A stretch of 64,000 bases of DNA from Ramlibacter lithotrophicus (GTDB lineage: Bacteria; Pseudomonadota; Gammaproteobacteria; Burkholderiales; Burkholderiaceae_C), in NCBI RefSeq assembly GCF_012184415.1, contig NZ_VTOX01000006.1, positions 1 through 64,000 of the forward strand. The letters run 5' to 3'. Each line of letters begins with the position of its first letter. Positions within the stretch are counted from its first letter, which is position 1. The notes under the pieces were generated by a model. The model was not told the origin of the DNA. It saw only the letters and a list, made by a program, of their open reading frames with translations, and searched no databases. This document shows positions 7,227 through 15,084 of the stretch, in pieces. The translations under genes and the position numbers were made by a program.

Positions 7227-8261
7227 CTACGGCGCCTTGAACTCGAACTTCGCCGTCACCGGAGACGGCATCCCGGCCCGCTTGATCTCCGTTGTGATGT
7301 TGTACGAGTTGCCGCTGGTGAACCTGAAGAAGTTGCCGTAGCTCACCGCGTTGTTGGCGGCCAGCCGCTCCAGCGTCTTGGTCTCCACGCTCATGCCGTC
7401 GGAAACCTGCATCGTCACCTGCGCGTCGGTGACCGGCGCCCGCGTCTTGTTGTCTTCCACCGAGATGTTCAGGTGGTAGTAGCCGCGTCCGGCGGGGATG
7501 GACAGCTTCGTTCCGCCGGCCTTGGCGCCCTGCGAGCGCAACGCGTCGGCCCGCATCATGCCGAAATAGACGTCCAGCCCGGAGACCAGCTTGTGGTGCG
7601 GGTCCGGCGCCGCCGGCGGCTGCGGCGCGGCCACCGCCGGCAGGCCGTAGTTGAACATGTACAGCGTGGCGTCGCGGATGTCCTCGCGCTCCAGGTCCGG
7701 CATCCCGCCGCGCGCCGGCATCGCGCCGTGGCCGTGGACGGCCGAAGCGACCAGCCGGTCGAGGCCCTTGGCAAAGCGCGGCGTCCAGGCGGCGCGGTCG
7801 CCGATCCTGGGCGCACCGTCCTTGCCTCCCTGGTGGCACGCAGCGCATTGCTGCTGCACGATGGTCTCGCTGGTGAGCGTCGACGTCCGCATCGCGGCGG
7901 GCTCGATCCAGCGGCCACCGGAGTTGTTGACCATGTACACGATGGCGCGCTGCAGCTCGAGGTCGCTTACGCCGGTGCTGCCGCCGTGCGCCGGCATCTT
8001 GCGGATGCCCTTGAGCGCGTGCTCGGTCAGCATCGTCAGGCCCTGTCCCGTGCGGGCGGCCCAGGCTGCGGCGTCGCCGATCCTGGGGGCTCCGTCCTTG
8101 CCGGAAAGATGGCACGCGCCGCACGCGGCGTCGACCACTTCCTTGCCGGGGCGCTCGCGGCGCTGCGCGTCGGCCGGCCCGCTGAAGGCCGAAAGTGCGG
8201 TGAACAGGACGACGGCGGACACCGATGCCCAGGCGGGAACGGATGCGAATGGCAGACCCAT
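7227..8261 (-). CDS. Exported dihaem cytochrome c with C-terminal beta-rich domain
   Basis: 344 residues. After a signal peptide of about 32 residues come two class I cytochrome c modules with CGACH (47-51) and CAACH (139-143), each followed by a KMPAHGG or AMPARGG segment that supplies the axial methionine. The repeated SGKDGAPRIGD / GGKDGAPRIGD shows internal duplication. Residues from about 225 form a separate, haem-free domain (YYHLNISVEDNKTRAPVTDA ...) with the alternating pattern of a beta sandwich, resembling periplasmic metal-handling domains. Periplasmic electron transfer is expected; donor and acceptor are unknown. It stands alone between a DUF4124 gene and the KGG protein gene. Confidence 0.85.
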   Translation of the reverse strand: MGLPFASVPAWASVSAVVLFTALSAFSGPADAQRRERPGKEVVDAACGACHLSGKDGAPRIGDAAAWAARTGQGLTMLTEHALKGIRKMPAHGGSTGVSDLELQRAIVYMVNNSGGRWIEPAAMRTSTLTSETIVQQQCAACHQGGKDGAPRIGDRAAWTPRFAKGLDRLVASAVHGHGAMPARGGMPDLEREDIRDATLYMFNYGLPAVAAPQPPAAPDPHHKLVSGLDVYFGMMRADALRSQGAKAGGTKLSIPAGRGYYHLNISVEDNKTRAPVTDAQVTMQVSDGMSVETKTLERLAANNAVSYGNFFRFTSGNSYNITTEIKRAGMPSPVTAKFEFKAP

Positions 8262-8403
8262 GACAACTCCTCGATGCAGGGGGCGAGCCCCCTGGCAAGA
8301 AGGCTACCCACCCGGTCGGGCGAGGCGTTGACCTGTATCAACGATCAGGAGTCGTGGATGGGCGTCCCCGGCGCCGCGTCCCGTCCTTCGCGCCGCCGCG
8401 CGT

Positions 8404-8718
8404 TCAGTGCGACTTCTTCGCCGCGTTGCGCTTGCGCGTCGCGGCCGCCTTCTTCGCCGAGGCGGAGCGCTCCTCGGCGGAGCGCGAGGCCGAAGCACGG
8501 CCGCCGGCCTTGCCGCCCTTCTTCGACGGCCCGGTGTCCATCGCCTTGCCGCGGCCCGATCCGCTCTTCTTGCCGCCGCCCGTTTCCTTGTTGACGGTGG
8601 CCCAGGCGCGGCGCTCGGCCTCCTGGTGGCCCACGCCGCGCTCCTCGTAGCCTTCCTCGATGTGCTCGGCCTGGCGTTTCTGCTTGTCGGTGTACGACGA
8701 CTTGTCACCGCGTGGCAT
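8404..8718 (-). CDS. Small basic KGG-type protein (often annotated plasmid stabilisation protein)
   Basis: 104 residues, highly hydrophilic. The N-terminal part (SSYTDKQKRQAEHIEEGYEE, then EAERRAWATVNKE) is a conserved helical block in Burkholderiales. The C-terminal half is Gly/Lys/Ala-rich (GGGKKSGSGRG, KKGGKAGG, KKAAATRKRNAAKK), suggesting nucleic acid binding. The name plasmid stabilisation is a database habit, not a shown function. A strong GGGAG precedes the ATG. The TCCTACA element lies 57 nt upstream, which links the gene to other stress-type genes in this window. Confidence 0.75.
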   Translation of the reverse strand: MPRGDKSSYTDKQKRQAEHIEEGYEERGVGHQEAERRAWATVNKETGGGKKSGSGRGKAMDTGPSKKGGKAGGRASASRSAEERSASAKKAAATRKRNAAKKSH

Positions 8719-8748
8719 GGCTGTGCTCCCTTGGGATTGAGATGGTTC

Positions 8749-8782
8749 AATCTAGCGCGCGCATGTGGGCGCCGCTGTAGGA
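8749..8782 (-). promoter_or_regulatory. TCCTACA element with TAGATT block, upstream of KGG protein gene
   Basis: On the minus strand TCCTACA (8782-8776) is followed after 21 nt by TAGATT (8754-8749). The same pair with the same 21-nt spacing occurs at 42043-42010. The start codon is 57 nt downstream of the heptamer. Confidence 0.55.
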
Positions 8783-8819
8783 ACACGACGGCGCCGCGGG
8801 TCGGTGCCGCCGGACCGGA

Positions 8820-9206
8820 CTACGGCTTGCCTTGCTCCAGGGTCCGCGCGCCGGCGCCCCCGCCATGCGCCGCATCGCCGTGGTTCAGGATCAGCGTGAC
8901 GAGCACCGCGCAGTTGGTGCGCGCGCGCAGCGAATGGCGCTCTTTCGCCGGCAGCACCACCAGGTTGCCGGCCTGCAGGCGCCGCACGCCGCCCGGCCAC
9001 GCCACCTCGACGTCGCCTTCGAGGCAGTGGATCGTGCACTCTTCCTCGACGTGGTGTTCCGGCTGGTCCTTGTTGGCCGGCAGCACCAGGTGCAGCAGCT
9101 GCAACCGGTCGGTCTTGATCAGGCTGGTGCTGACCGCTTCCCGCAGGTCGGGGCCGAGCGGGGAAACGTTGATGATGTCCAGCGGCTGGGCGTGTGGCAG
9201 GGCCAT
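8820..9206 (-). CDS. Small cupin-domain protein
   Basis: 128 residues from the ATG at 9206; an in-frame ATG at 9236 would add ten residues, but the conserved MALPHAQPLDIINVSPLG start and the spacing to a GAAGGA-like site favour 9206. The cupin core has EHHVEEECTIHCLEGDVEV (motif 1) and LVVLPAKERHSLRA (motif 2), with His and Glu residues that could hold a metal. The substrate is unknown. Single-gene unit. Confidence 0.8.
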   Translation of the reverse strand: MALPHAQPLDIINVSPLGPDLREAVSTSLIKTDRLQLLHLVLPANKDQPEHHVEEECTIHCLEGDVEVAWPGGVRRLQAGNLVVLPAKERHSLRARTNCAVLVTLILNHGDAAHGGGAGARTLEQGKP

Positions 9207-9361
9207 GCGAGTCCTTCGGTAGTGACTTCCCGGCATCGAGCGTAGCCCTTCCGCGCGGCCGCGTCTGTCAGCCGGTGCCGCTTGCGGCTCCTTGCACTTT
9301 GTGACCTCATCGGTGCACGTCCTCGACCAGCATCACGGCTGGGTTACCGGAAGCAATCGAA

Positions 9362-10825
9362 ATGGCATCCCCTCGGTCTGCGCATGTTGAGACCGGCGCC
9401 ACGCGCCGGATGCTGGGCGGCATCGGCCGCACGCTGGCCTTCATGGCGCTCGTGGGCGCCGGCACGACCGCCGCCGCGCTCGCGCCCGAGCTCGTGCCGG
9501 CGCGTTTCAATGACGGCACCGACGTCGACGGCACCGCGGTGGGCACCCGCTTGCCGGTGCTGCTCGTCCACGGGCTGGGCGGCTCCAACGAAGGCTGGGA
9601 GAGCTTCCTGCGCGCCTACGAGCGCCAACCCGCGTGGCGCGCCGCGTTCAAGCCGTACACGTTCCGGTACAGCACCGGCTCCCAGGAAGTGAACGCCGAT
9701 CCCGCGGCGCCACGCAGCATTCCGGCGGTGGCCGCCGCGCTGCGCGACGCGATGCAGGCGTTCCAGGACCGGCCCGCGAAACCACCGCACTTCGGCTTCG
9801 GCGGCAAGCGCGTGATCGTGCTCGCGCACTCGATGGGCGGCCTGGTCGCGCGCTCGATGATGCAGGAGCACGCGTTCCGCGATGGCCAGCGCGGCGGCGA
9901 GAAGGTGCTGCGCCTAGTCACGCTCGGCACGCCCCACCACGGCAGCCCGCTGATGGACGCCGGCCTCGCGCTGGGCCTGGACACGATCGCCGAACTGAGC
10001 GACACCCACGCCGGCTTCCTGGCGCAACTGACGTGGACCAACTACGACGGCCTCGACATGTTCCTCGGCCGCTGCAACCCGTGGCTCGCGCAATTGAACA
10101 ACTACGCGCCGGCCACCGGCGGCCGGCACGGGCGCTGCGGGACGGTCGCGGCGAACCCGCTGGCGGGCTACTACGAGAAGATCGTCGCCTACGGCACGAG
10201 CGCGGTGCAGGACGAGGACGTGGACTCGGGGGCCATCGGCGCTTACAAGCCCGGTTCGCCCTCTTCGCTGCGCGCCACCTCGCAGTACCTGCTCAGCGCG
10301 TATGGGCGGCCGTACCCCAACGACGGCATCGTGCCGATGGCCAGCGCGCAGTTCGCCGGCGCCCCGCTCGCGCAGCGCCGTGCGGCCTTCGCCTGCGACC
10401 ATCGGTTCATCAAGCGGGGCTACACCGAGCTGGTCCGCAGCGCCACCGGCACCTATTTCGATACGGCGTTCTGCTCCGCCAGCAGCGTGACGCCGACCGT
10501 GCCGTCCGGCATGCCGGACGGCTACGCGGTCGCCGGGTCGGTGTTCGGCGATCCGGGCGGGATCGCCGGGATCCTGCGCACGCACTCGCAGGCCGAGCGT
10601 GTCTTCGACTGGGCCGAGCAGGCGTATGCCGGACACCTGCAGCCGGCCGGCGCCCGCAGCGACCTGTGGGGCGGCTACATCTACCGCTGGTATCCGGCGA
10701 CCAACGCGTACGTCGGCGTCCGCGACGGCAACGTCTACTACATGGGGCCGGCGTCCAACGGCGACATGCAGTTCATGGGCACGCTGGCGGAGTTGGCCGC
10801 GCAGGCGCAGGGCGCCGGCTTCTAG
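9362..10825 (+). CDS. Secreted lipase-like alpha/beta hydrolase
   Basis: 487 residues. A hydrophobic segment at about 18-40 (GGIGRTLAFMALVGAGTTAA) acts as signal peptide or anchor. LPVLLVHGLGGSNEGWESF gives the oxyanion-hole HGLGG, and VIVLAHSMGGLVARS the nucleophile elbow with Ser in HSMGG. VTLGTPHHGSPL follows, as in triacylglycerol lipases and lipase/acyltransferases. The region DGIVPMASAQF supplies a likely acidic residue and ACDHRF the likely catalytic His. The N-terminus could instead begin at the Met at 9410. Esterase or lipase activity outside the cytoplasm is expected. Confidence 0.83.
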   Translation: MASPRSAHVETGATRRMLGGIGRTLAFMALVGAGTTAAALAPELVPARFNDGTDVDGTAVGTRLPVLLVHGLGGSNEGWESFLRAYERQPAWRAAFKPYTFRYSTGSQEVNADPAAPRSIPAVAAALRDAMQAFQDRPAKPPHFGFGGKRVIVLAHSMGGLVARSMMQEHAFRDGQRGGEKVLRLVTLGTPHHGSPLMDAGLALGLDTIAELSDTHAGFLAQLTWTNYDGLDMFLGRCNPWLAQLNNYAPATGGRHGRCGTVAANPLAGYYEKIVAYGTSAVQDEDVDSGAIGAYKPGSPSSLRATSQYLLSAYGRPYPNDGIVPMASAQFAGAPLAQRRAAFACDHRFIKRGYTELVRSATGTYFDTAFCSASSVTPTVPSGMPDGYAVAGSVFGDPGGIAGILRTHSQAERVFDWAEQAYAGHLQPAGARSDLWGGYIYRWYPATNAYVGVRDGNVYYMGPASNGDMQFMGTLAELAAQAQGAGF

Positions 10826-10832
10826 GCGCGGG

Positions 10833-11186
10833 TCAGCGCTGGATGCGGCAGGCCACCGGCGGCCGCGGCGCCACCGACCACAGGCCGTCGCCGGTGCGCA
10901 CCTGGAAGCTGTGCGTCGTGGTCGCGTAGAAACCCGATCCCACCGCCTGCAGCGGCAGCTTCAGGTCCAATCCGCTGTTCAGCTTCGCGATCGCGGTGCG
11001 CTGCCCATACTGCACGACCACCACCGTGAGGTCCTCGCACAGGTAGGTCACCTCCGGGCCCTGGTTCAGCCGGGCCGGCGTGCCGGCGTAGGGGTCGGCG
11101 GGAGACGCGGTGCCGGTGAACGGGCCGGTTGCCGCGCAGGACGCGAGCAGCACAGCAGCGGGCAGGATTGCAGCCAGTCGGATCAT
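10833..11186 (-). CDS. MliC-like lipoprotein (C-type lysozyme inhibitor family)
   Basis: 117 residues. The signal peptide ends in the lipobox LASC, so the mature protein begins at Cys17 or so and is lipid-anchored. The core VTYLCEDLTVVVVQYGQRTA ... LPLQAVGSGFYA ... PVACRIQR has the two cysteines and spacing of the MliC family, which protects peptidoglycan from C-type lysozyme. It is convergent with the lipase gene, 7 nt from its stop. Confidence 0.7.
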   Translation of the reverse strand: MIRLAAILPAAVLLASCAATGPFTGTASPADPYAGTPARLNQGPEVTYLCEDLTVVVVQYGQRTAIAKLNSGLDLKLPLQAVGSGFYATTTHSFQVRTGDGLWSVAPRPPVACRIQR

Positions 11187-11262
11187 GGTTGGCTCTCGGT
11201 TGCCGATGAACCTCGATTCTGCACCTGCGCACGCCTCGCGCCGCGGGCGGGCCCGCGTGCGT

Positions 11263-11676
11263 TCAGCCAGAGACGCCGCCCATCACCATCCAGGGCGTCC
11301 CGAAGCGGTCCGTGAGCATGCCGAAAGCCTCGGCCCAGAACGTCTTGGTCACCGGCATCGTCACCTTGCCGCCTTCGGCCAGCTGGTCGAAGATGCGGCG
11401 CGCCTCGTCGGCGCCCTGGTACGCCAGCGAGAGCGAGAAACCGCCCATGGCGGCGGCCTGGCCAGCGGGCGTGTCGCTCGCCATCAGGTTGCGCCCGTCG
11501 ACGATGAGGTTCGCATGCATGATGCGGTCCTTCGATCCGGGCGGGCACTGCTGCGGGTCGGGCGACTCGCCGTAGGTCATCATCATCTCCAGCTTGCCGC
11601 CGAGCGTGCGCTCGTAGAACCGCATCGCCTCGGCGCAGGTGCCGTCGAAGAACAGGTAGCTGTCGAGGATAGGCAT
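11263..11676 (-). CDS. VOC-family protein, PhnB/glyoxalase-like
   Basis: 137 residues. MPILDSYLFFDGTCAEAMRF and YERTLGGKLEMMMTYGESP match the PhnB (3-demethylubiquinone-9 methyltransferase-like) branch of the vicinal oxygen chelate fold, as do FWAEAFGMLTDRFGTPWMV at the end. The biochemical role of these stand-alone proteins is mostly unknown. The ATG at 11676 follows AAGGGAG. Single-gene unit. Confidence 0.85.
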   Translation of the reverse strand: MPILDSYLFFDGTCAEAMRFYERTLGGKLEMMMTYGESPDPQQCPPGSKDRIMHANLIVDGRNLMASDTPAGQAAAMGGFSLSLAYQGADEARRIFDQLAEGGKVTMPVTKTFWAEAFGMLTDRFGTPWMVMGGVSG

Positions 11677-11851
11677 GGCATCTCCCTTGGTTGGCTGCCG
11701 GAAGGGGAGCGACTGTACGAGGATGCGCGGCCGATGACAAGCCAGCTGCAGCGCAGCTCTGCCGTCCTCCGGCAGGAGGATGGGTGTTTGGCTGACAGCC
11801 AGGCGCCGCTCGCGGCGCTGCAATGGAGGACCTGCAACCCAAGGAGCTTCC

Positions 11852-12070
11852 ATGTCCCAGCAAGCGGTCATCCGCGGCGAAGTCTCGTTCCGCGCCGGCG
11901 ACGGCGTGCTGATGCCGATCCCCCCGGGCCCCGTCGACCTCGACGTCGCCGACGACAGCGTGACCCTCGGCTGGACCGAGAGCAACGGCGCCGCCGGATC
12001 GACGGCGATCACCCGCGACGAGTACGAGCGCTACGTTCGCGAAGGCAAGATCCGGGTGGTCGAGCACTGA
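11852..12070 (+). CDS. Small conserved-type protein of unknown function
   Basis: 72 residues from the ATG at 11852, preceded by AAGGAG. The protein is acidic with alternating beta-like stretches (VIRGEVSFRAGDGVLMPI; VTLGWTESN) and a C-terminal helix TRDEYERYVREGKIRVV. No known domain is recognised. Strong ribosome-binding site and codon use typical of the window support that it is translated. Confidence 0.65.
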   Translation: MSQQAVIRGEVSFRAGDGVLMPIPPGPVDLDVADDSVTLGWTESNGAAGSTAITRDEYERYVREGKIRVVEH

Positions 12071-12126
12071 ATCGGGAACCCGCGGACCGGTTGCCGATCC
12101 ATCGGGGCTGTTCTGCCCGTGTTCCC

Positions 12127-12519
12127 ATGCGCCTGCCTGCTTTCCGTCTTGCGTTCTTCGCCGCGCTCTTGTCCGTGGCTGCCATCCCTGCGACCCAGGC
12201 GGCCGCGCGCGGCCGGCCGAAGGCGCCGCTGGCCGCCTTCGACGGCCTGTGGTGCGGCACCGGGCTGCTGCACGAGTTCAGCCTGCAGCTGTCGCAGCAG
12301 CAACAGGACGTGCAAGGCACGCTGGTGCGGCGCGAGCGGCGCCGGGAACTCGAGGGGCGGGTGGAAGGCGGAACGCTGCATACCCAGGCCACCAGGCACG
12401 GATCGCTGGTGCTGCAGCGTGCCGGCGACGAGCTGCGCGTCACGGGGGGCGACGGCTTGCTGGCCATGGCGCGGGGCGCCACCTTCCAGCGCGCGAGCGG
12501 CGCCGCCTGCACAGGCTGA
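12127..12519 (+). CDS. Exported protein of unknown function
   Basis: 130 residues. A signal peptide of about 27 residues (AFRLAFFAALLSVAAIPATQA) precedes a body that starts FDGLWCGTGLLHEFSLQLSQ and continues with regularly alternating strands (GTLVRRERRRELEGRVEGG; RAGDELRVTGG), as in small beta-barrel periplasmic proteins. Two cysteines (CGTG and near the C-terminus in GAACTG) could pair. No family is recognised. Confidence 0.65.
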   Translation: MRLPAFRLAFFAALLSVAAIPATQAAARGRPKAPLAAFDGLWCGTGLLHEFSLQLSQQQQDVQGTLVRRERRRELEGRVEGGTLHTQATRHGSLVLQRAGDELRVTGGDGLLAMARGATFQRASGAACTG

Positions 12520-12681
12520 CGGGCCCGGCCGCACCGCCGCGCGGGCAACGGCGGAGGCGGCCGGCGCACAGCCGGGCGACTGCGGGTAATTACCGAGTCA
12601 ACCGCGCGGATGAGTGCCGCGTTGATGGGAGGCAGCCTTTCCAGGCGGCATCCTCCCCAACATCGAATGGAAAAGTCTTAT

Positions 12682-12933
12682 ATGAACAAGCTCCTTGCTC
12701 TCCTGCTGACCTCCTTCTTCGCCGTGTCGTCGTTCGCCGCCTCGCACGCCGGCGCCCCGATGGCTGGCGCCTCCGCCGCCAAGGCCGAAGCCAAGGCCGA
12801 GAAGAAGGAAGCCAAGGCCGAGAAGAAGGCCGCCAAGGCCGATGCCAAGGCCGAAAAGAAGGAAGCCAAGGCCGACGCCAAGGCCGAGAAGAAGACCGCC
12901 AAGGCCGAGAAGAAAGAAGAAGCCAAGAAGTAA
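12682..12933 (+). CDS. Exported Ala/Lys/Glu-repeat protein
   Basis: 83 residues. The signal peptide (KLLALLLTSFFAVSSFAA) is followed by a tandem repeat of AKAEKKE / AKADAKAEKK units covering residues 34-83. The composition predicts a long charged single helix or coil, rich in positive charge. Similar proteins are common in Burkholderiales; function unknown. The ATG at 12682 is preferred over 12610 because it opens the signal peptide. A terminator follows. Confidence 0.75.
   Translation: MNKLLALLLTSFFAVSSFAASHAGAPMAGASAAKAEAKAEKKEAKAEKKAAKADAKAEKKEAKADAKAEKKTAKAEKKEEAKK
12779..12921 (+). repeat. Tandem GCCAAGGCCGAGAAGAAG-type coding repeats
   Basis: Imperfect repeats of GCCAAGGCCGAGAAGAAG and GCCAAGGCCGATGCC units, within the Ala/Lys/Glu protein gene. 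Slippage could change copy number. Confidence 0.7.
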
Positions 12934-12976
12934 TTCCAGGCTTCGCGCAGCGCCCGCTCGAGGCGCCGCGCCGCGA

Positions 12977-13007
12977 AATGCCCGCCATCGGCGGGCATTT
13001 TCTTTTT
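12977..13007 (+). terminator. Rho-independent terminator
   Basis: AAATGCCCGCC, loop ATC, GGCGGGCATTT, then TCTTTTT. The strong stem and T-run follow the Ala/Lys/Glu protein gene and precede the isocitrate dehydrogenase gene. Confidence 0.85.
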
Positions 13008-13129
13008 GGCCTGGAGCGCGGCCCACCCGGGACGGGCTTCGGGGTTTACCCTTGCCGGAATCGAATCGCTGCGAGAATGGTGGGTTTTGCACTGCCACTC
13101 GCCGCGCGGCGAACCCCCTGGAGCCCCTC

Positions 13130-14161
13130 ATGTCGAACAAGATCCCAGCCACCTTGATTCCCGGCGACGGCATCGGTCCCGAAATCGTCGAAGCCACCCT
13201 GGCCGCCCTGGACGCGCTGAAAGCGCCCTTCGAATGGGACAGCCAGGTCGCCGGCCTCGGCGGCGTCAAGAGCGCCGGCGATCCCCTGCCGCCGGCCACG
13301 CTGGACAGCATCCGCCGCACGCGCCTCGCGCTCAAGGGCCCGCTGGAAACGCCCCTGGGCGGGGGTTACCGCTCGTCCAACGTGCGCCTGCGCGAGGAGT
13401 TCCAGCTGTTCGCCAACCTGCGCCCGGCCCGCACCATCATCCCGGGCGGGCGCTACGACAACATCGACCTCGTGGTGGTGCGGGAGAACCTCGAGGGCCT
13501 GTACATCGGGCACGAGAACTACATCCGGATCGACGACGATCCGCAGGCCGTCGCCATGGCCACCGGCATCAACACGCGCCAGGGCAGCCGCCGGCTGATC
13601 GAATACGCCTTCGAGCACGCGGTCGCCACCGGGCGCAAGAAGGTGACGATCGTGCACAAGGCCAACATCCTCAAGGCGCTGACCGGCATCTTCCTGGATA
13701 CCGGCGTGAAGCTGTACGAGGAGAAGTACAAGGGCCGGTTCGAACTCGAGACCATGATCGTCGACGCCTGCGCGATGAAGCTGGTCCTCAACCCGTGGCA
13801 GTTCGACGTCGTGGTCACGACCAACCTGTTCGGCGACGTGCTGTCCGACCTGGTGGCGGGCCTGGTCGGCGGCCTGGGCATGGCGCCAGGGGGCAACATC
13901 GGGCGCGACGCGGCCATCTTCGAAGCGGTGCACGGCTCGGCGCCGGACATCGCCGGCAAGGGCATCGCCAATCCCACGGCGCTGCTGCTGGCGGCCGCGA
14001 TGATGCTCGATCACGTCCGCCGGCCCGAACTCGCCACCCGGCTGCGCCGCGCCATCGACGAAACCCTCAACGTCGACAAGGTCCGCACCGGCGACCTCGG
14101 CGGCAGCGCCAGCACGGCCGCGTTCACGAAGGCGCTGGTGAGCCGCATCGCCAACGCCTGA
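13130..14161 (+). CDS. Isocitrate/isopropylmalate dehydrogenase family protein, probably isocitrate dehydrogenase (NAD type)
   Basis: 343 residues. IPATLIPGDGIGPEIVEATL opens the family fold; the substrate segment YRSSNVRLREEFQLFANLRP has the S-N-x-x-LR-x-x-x-x-L pattern of isocitrate-active members, and VVVRENLEGLYIG, TIVHKANILK, DACAMKLVLNPWQFDVVVTTN and GGLGMAPGGNIG carry the catalytic Tyr/Lys/Asp and cofactor regions. The length fits the short, homo-oligomeric NAD-linked IDH class rather than the 420-residue NADP enzyme. It would make 2-oxoglutarate in the citric acid cycle, and aconitase lies at the right end of the window. LeuB-like or tartrate activity cannot be excluded by eye. Confidence 0.85.
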   Translation: MSNKIPATLIPGDGIGPEIVEATLAALDALKAPFEWDSQVAGLGGVKSAGDPLPPATLDSIRRTRLALKGPLETPLGGGYRSSNVRLREEFQLFANLRPARTIIPGGRYDNIDLVVVRENLEGLYIGHENYIRIDDDPQAVAMATGINTRQGSRRLIEYAFEHAVATGRKKVTIVHKANILKALTGIFLDTGVKLYEEKYKGRFELETMIVDACAMKLVLNPWQFDVVVTTNLFGDVLSDLVAGLVGGLGMAPGGNIGRDAAIFEAVHGSAPDIAGKGIANPTALLLAAAMMLDHVRRPELATRLRRAIDETLNVDKVRTGDLGGSASTAAFTKALVSRIANA

Positions 14162-14235
14162 TCCGAAGGCCCGCGCGGCCGCGACCGCCGCTGGCGCCGG
14201 CCACGCGCGATGCCTCACGCCAGCGGGGGGCGGAT

Positions 14236-14269
14236 TCCTACACTCGCCGGCGCCGCACCGTCCAACAAT
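14236..14269 (+). promoter_or_regulatory. TCCTACA element with AACAAT block, upstream of small membrane protein gene
   Basis: TCCTACA at 14236-14242 is followed after 21 nt by AACAAT at 14264-14269. The GTG start is 65 nt downstream of the heptamer. Confidence 0.45.
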
Positions 14270-14307
14270 GAACTTCCATCGTTCCGTTGCCCGGTGCAGG
14301 TGCCAAG

Positions 14308-14631
14308 GTGCAGGAAGTTTCCTTCTGGACCCTCCTCTATCGCTATTTCTTCTTCGACTGGCTGTTCCAGGACGCCGGCCGCGGCGACGCGTTCCAGCGC
14401 GCGGCGGCGTGGCGGCACAACCGCGAGCAGGCGCGCTGGCTGCCGCTGTACCTGTGGCGCTGGGTCTGCCTCGGGCTGATGCTCTACGGCCTGGGCAGCT
14501 ACTTCGAGGTGCTGCTCGAACTGCCGGAGCTCTCTTCCTTTTTCTACGTTCCGGCTTCCCTCAGCGTGCCTGTCAGCGCCGTGATCGCCGCGGCCTGGAT
14601 CGGCCTGAAGGCGCTGCCGCGGCCCCTGTGA
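14308..14631 (+). CDS. Small two-helix membrane protein, unknown function
   Basis: 107 residues if translation starts at the GTG at 14308 (VQEVSFWTLLYRYFFFDWLF); a TTG at 14287 would add seven residues. Two transmembrane helices lie at about residues 48-72 (WRWVCLGLMLYGLGSYFEVL) and 80-103 (FYVPASLSVPVSAVIAAAWIG). The N-terminus is amphipathic with charged RGDAFQRAAAWRHNREQ in between. Homologues are known in related bacteria but no role is described. Convergent with the GlsB gene. Confidence 0.65.
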   Translation: MQEVSFWTLLYRYFFFDWLFQDAGRGDAFQRAAAWRHNREQARWLPLYLWRWVCLGLMLYGLGSYFEVLLELPELSSFFYVPASLSVPVSAVIAAAWIGLKALPRPL

Positions 14632-14653
14632 GCGGCGCGGTGCGCGCCGCGTT

Positions 14654-14902
14654 TCAGTGCCGCCGGGAGACCAGCCCGTAGATGAACAGCAGGATCATCG
14701 CGCCGACGACCGACGCGATGAAGCCGGCGCTGCTGCCCTCGGCGTACCAGCCAAGCCCCTGGCCGAGGAAGGTGGCGACCAGCGCGCCCACGACGCCGAG
14801 GATCGTGGTCAGGATGAATCCCATGGGATTGGGTCCGGGCATCAGGGCGCGGGCCACCAGCCCGACGATGAAGCCGATCAGGATGCTCCAGATGAAGTGC
14901 AT
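14654..14902 (-). CDS. GlsB/YeaQ/YmgE family stress-response membrane protein
   Basis: 82 residues, three hydrophobic segments. MHFIWSILIGFIVGLVARAL, MGFILTTILGVVGALVATFLG and FIASVVGAMILLFIYGLV are the family hallmarks, with the conserved P-G-P-N-P-M-G loop. Members are induced by stress and located in the inner membrane; no activity is known. The TCCTACA element 61 nt upstream supports stress-type control. Confidence 0.9.
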   Translation of the reverse strand: MHFIWSILIGFIVGLVARALMPGPNPMGFILTTILGVVGALVATFLGQGLGWYAEGSSAGFIASVVGAMILLFIYGLVSRRH

Positions 14903-14936
14903 GCCAGTGTCCTTCAGATGACCTTGATGGCTGCCG

Positions 14937-14970
14937 ATCGTAGGAGTGGGCCCGCCGGCCCCGTGTAGGA
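14937..14970 (-). promoter_or_regulatory. TCCTACA element with TACGAT block, upstream of GlsB/YeaQ gene
   Basis: On the minus strand GTCCTACA ends at 14964, and TACGAT (14942-14937) follows 21 nt later. A partial second copy, CTCCTACG, overlaps the downstream block. The start codon is 61 nt from the heptamer. Confidence 0.55.
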
Positions 14971-15084
14971 CTGCGGCGTCACTGACCCGTGGCTGGGCGA
15001 CGGCATCGCACGCCGCCGAGCTACCGTTGAGGGACAATGCCCGGCCGCCAACCGGCAACCGGACATTCCCCCGACGGAGACCGC

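Noticed and set aside
13006..14271. Plus-strand frame of 421 residues overlapping the isocitrate dehydrogenase gene
   Set aside because: Arg/Gly/Pro/His-rich shadow in another frame.
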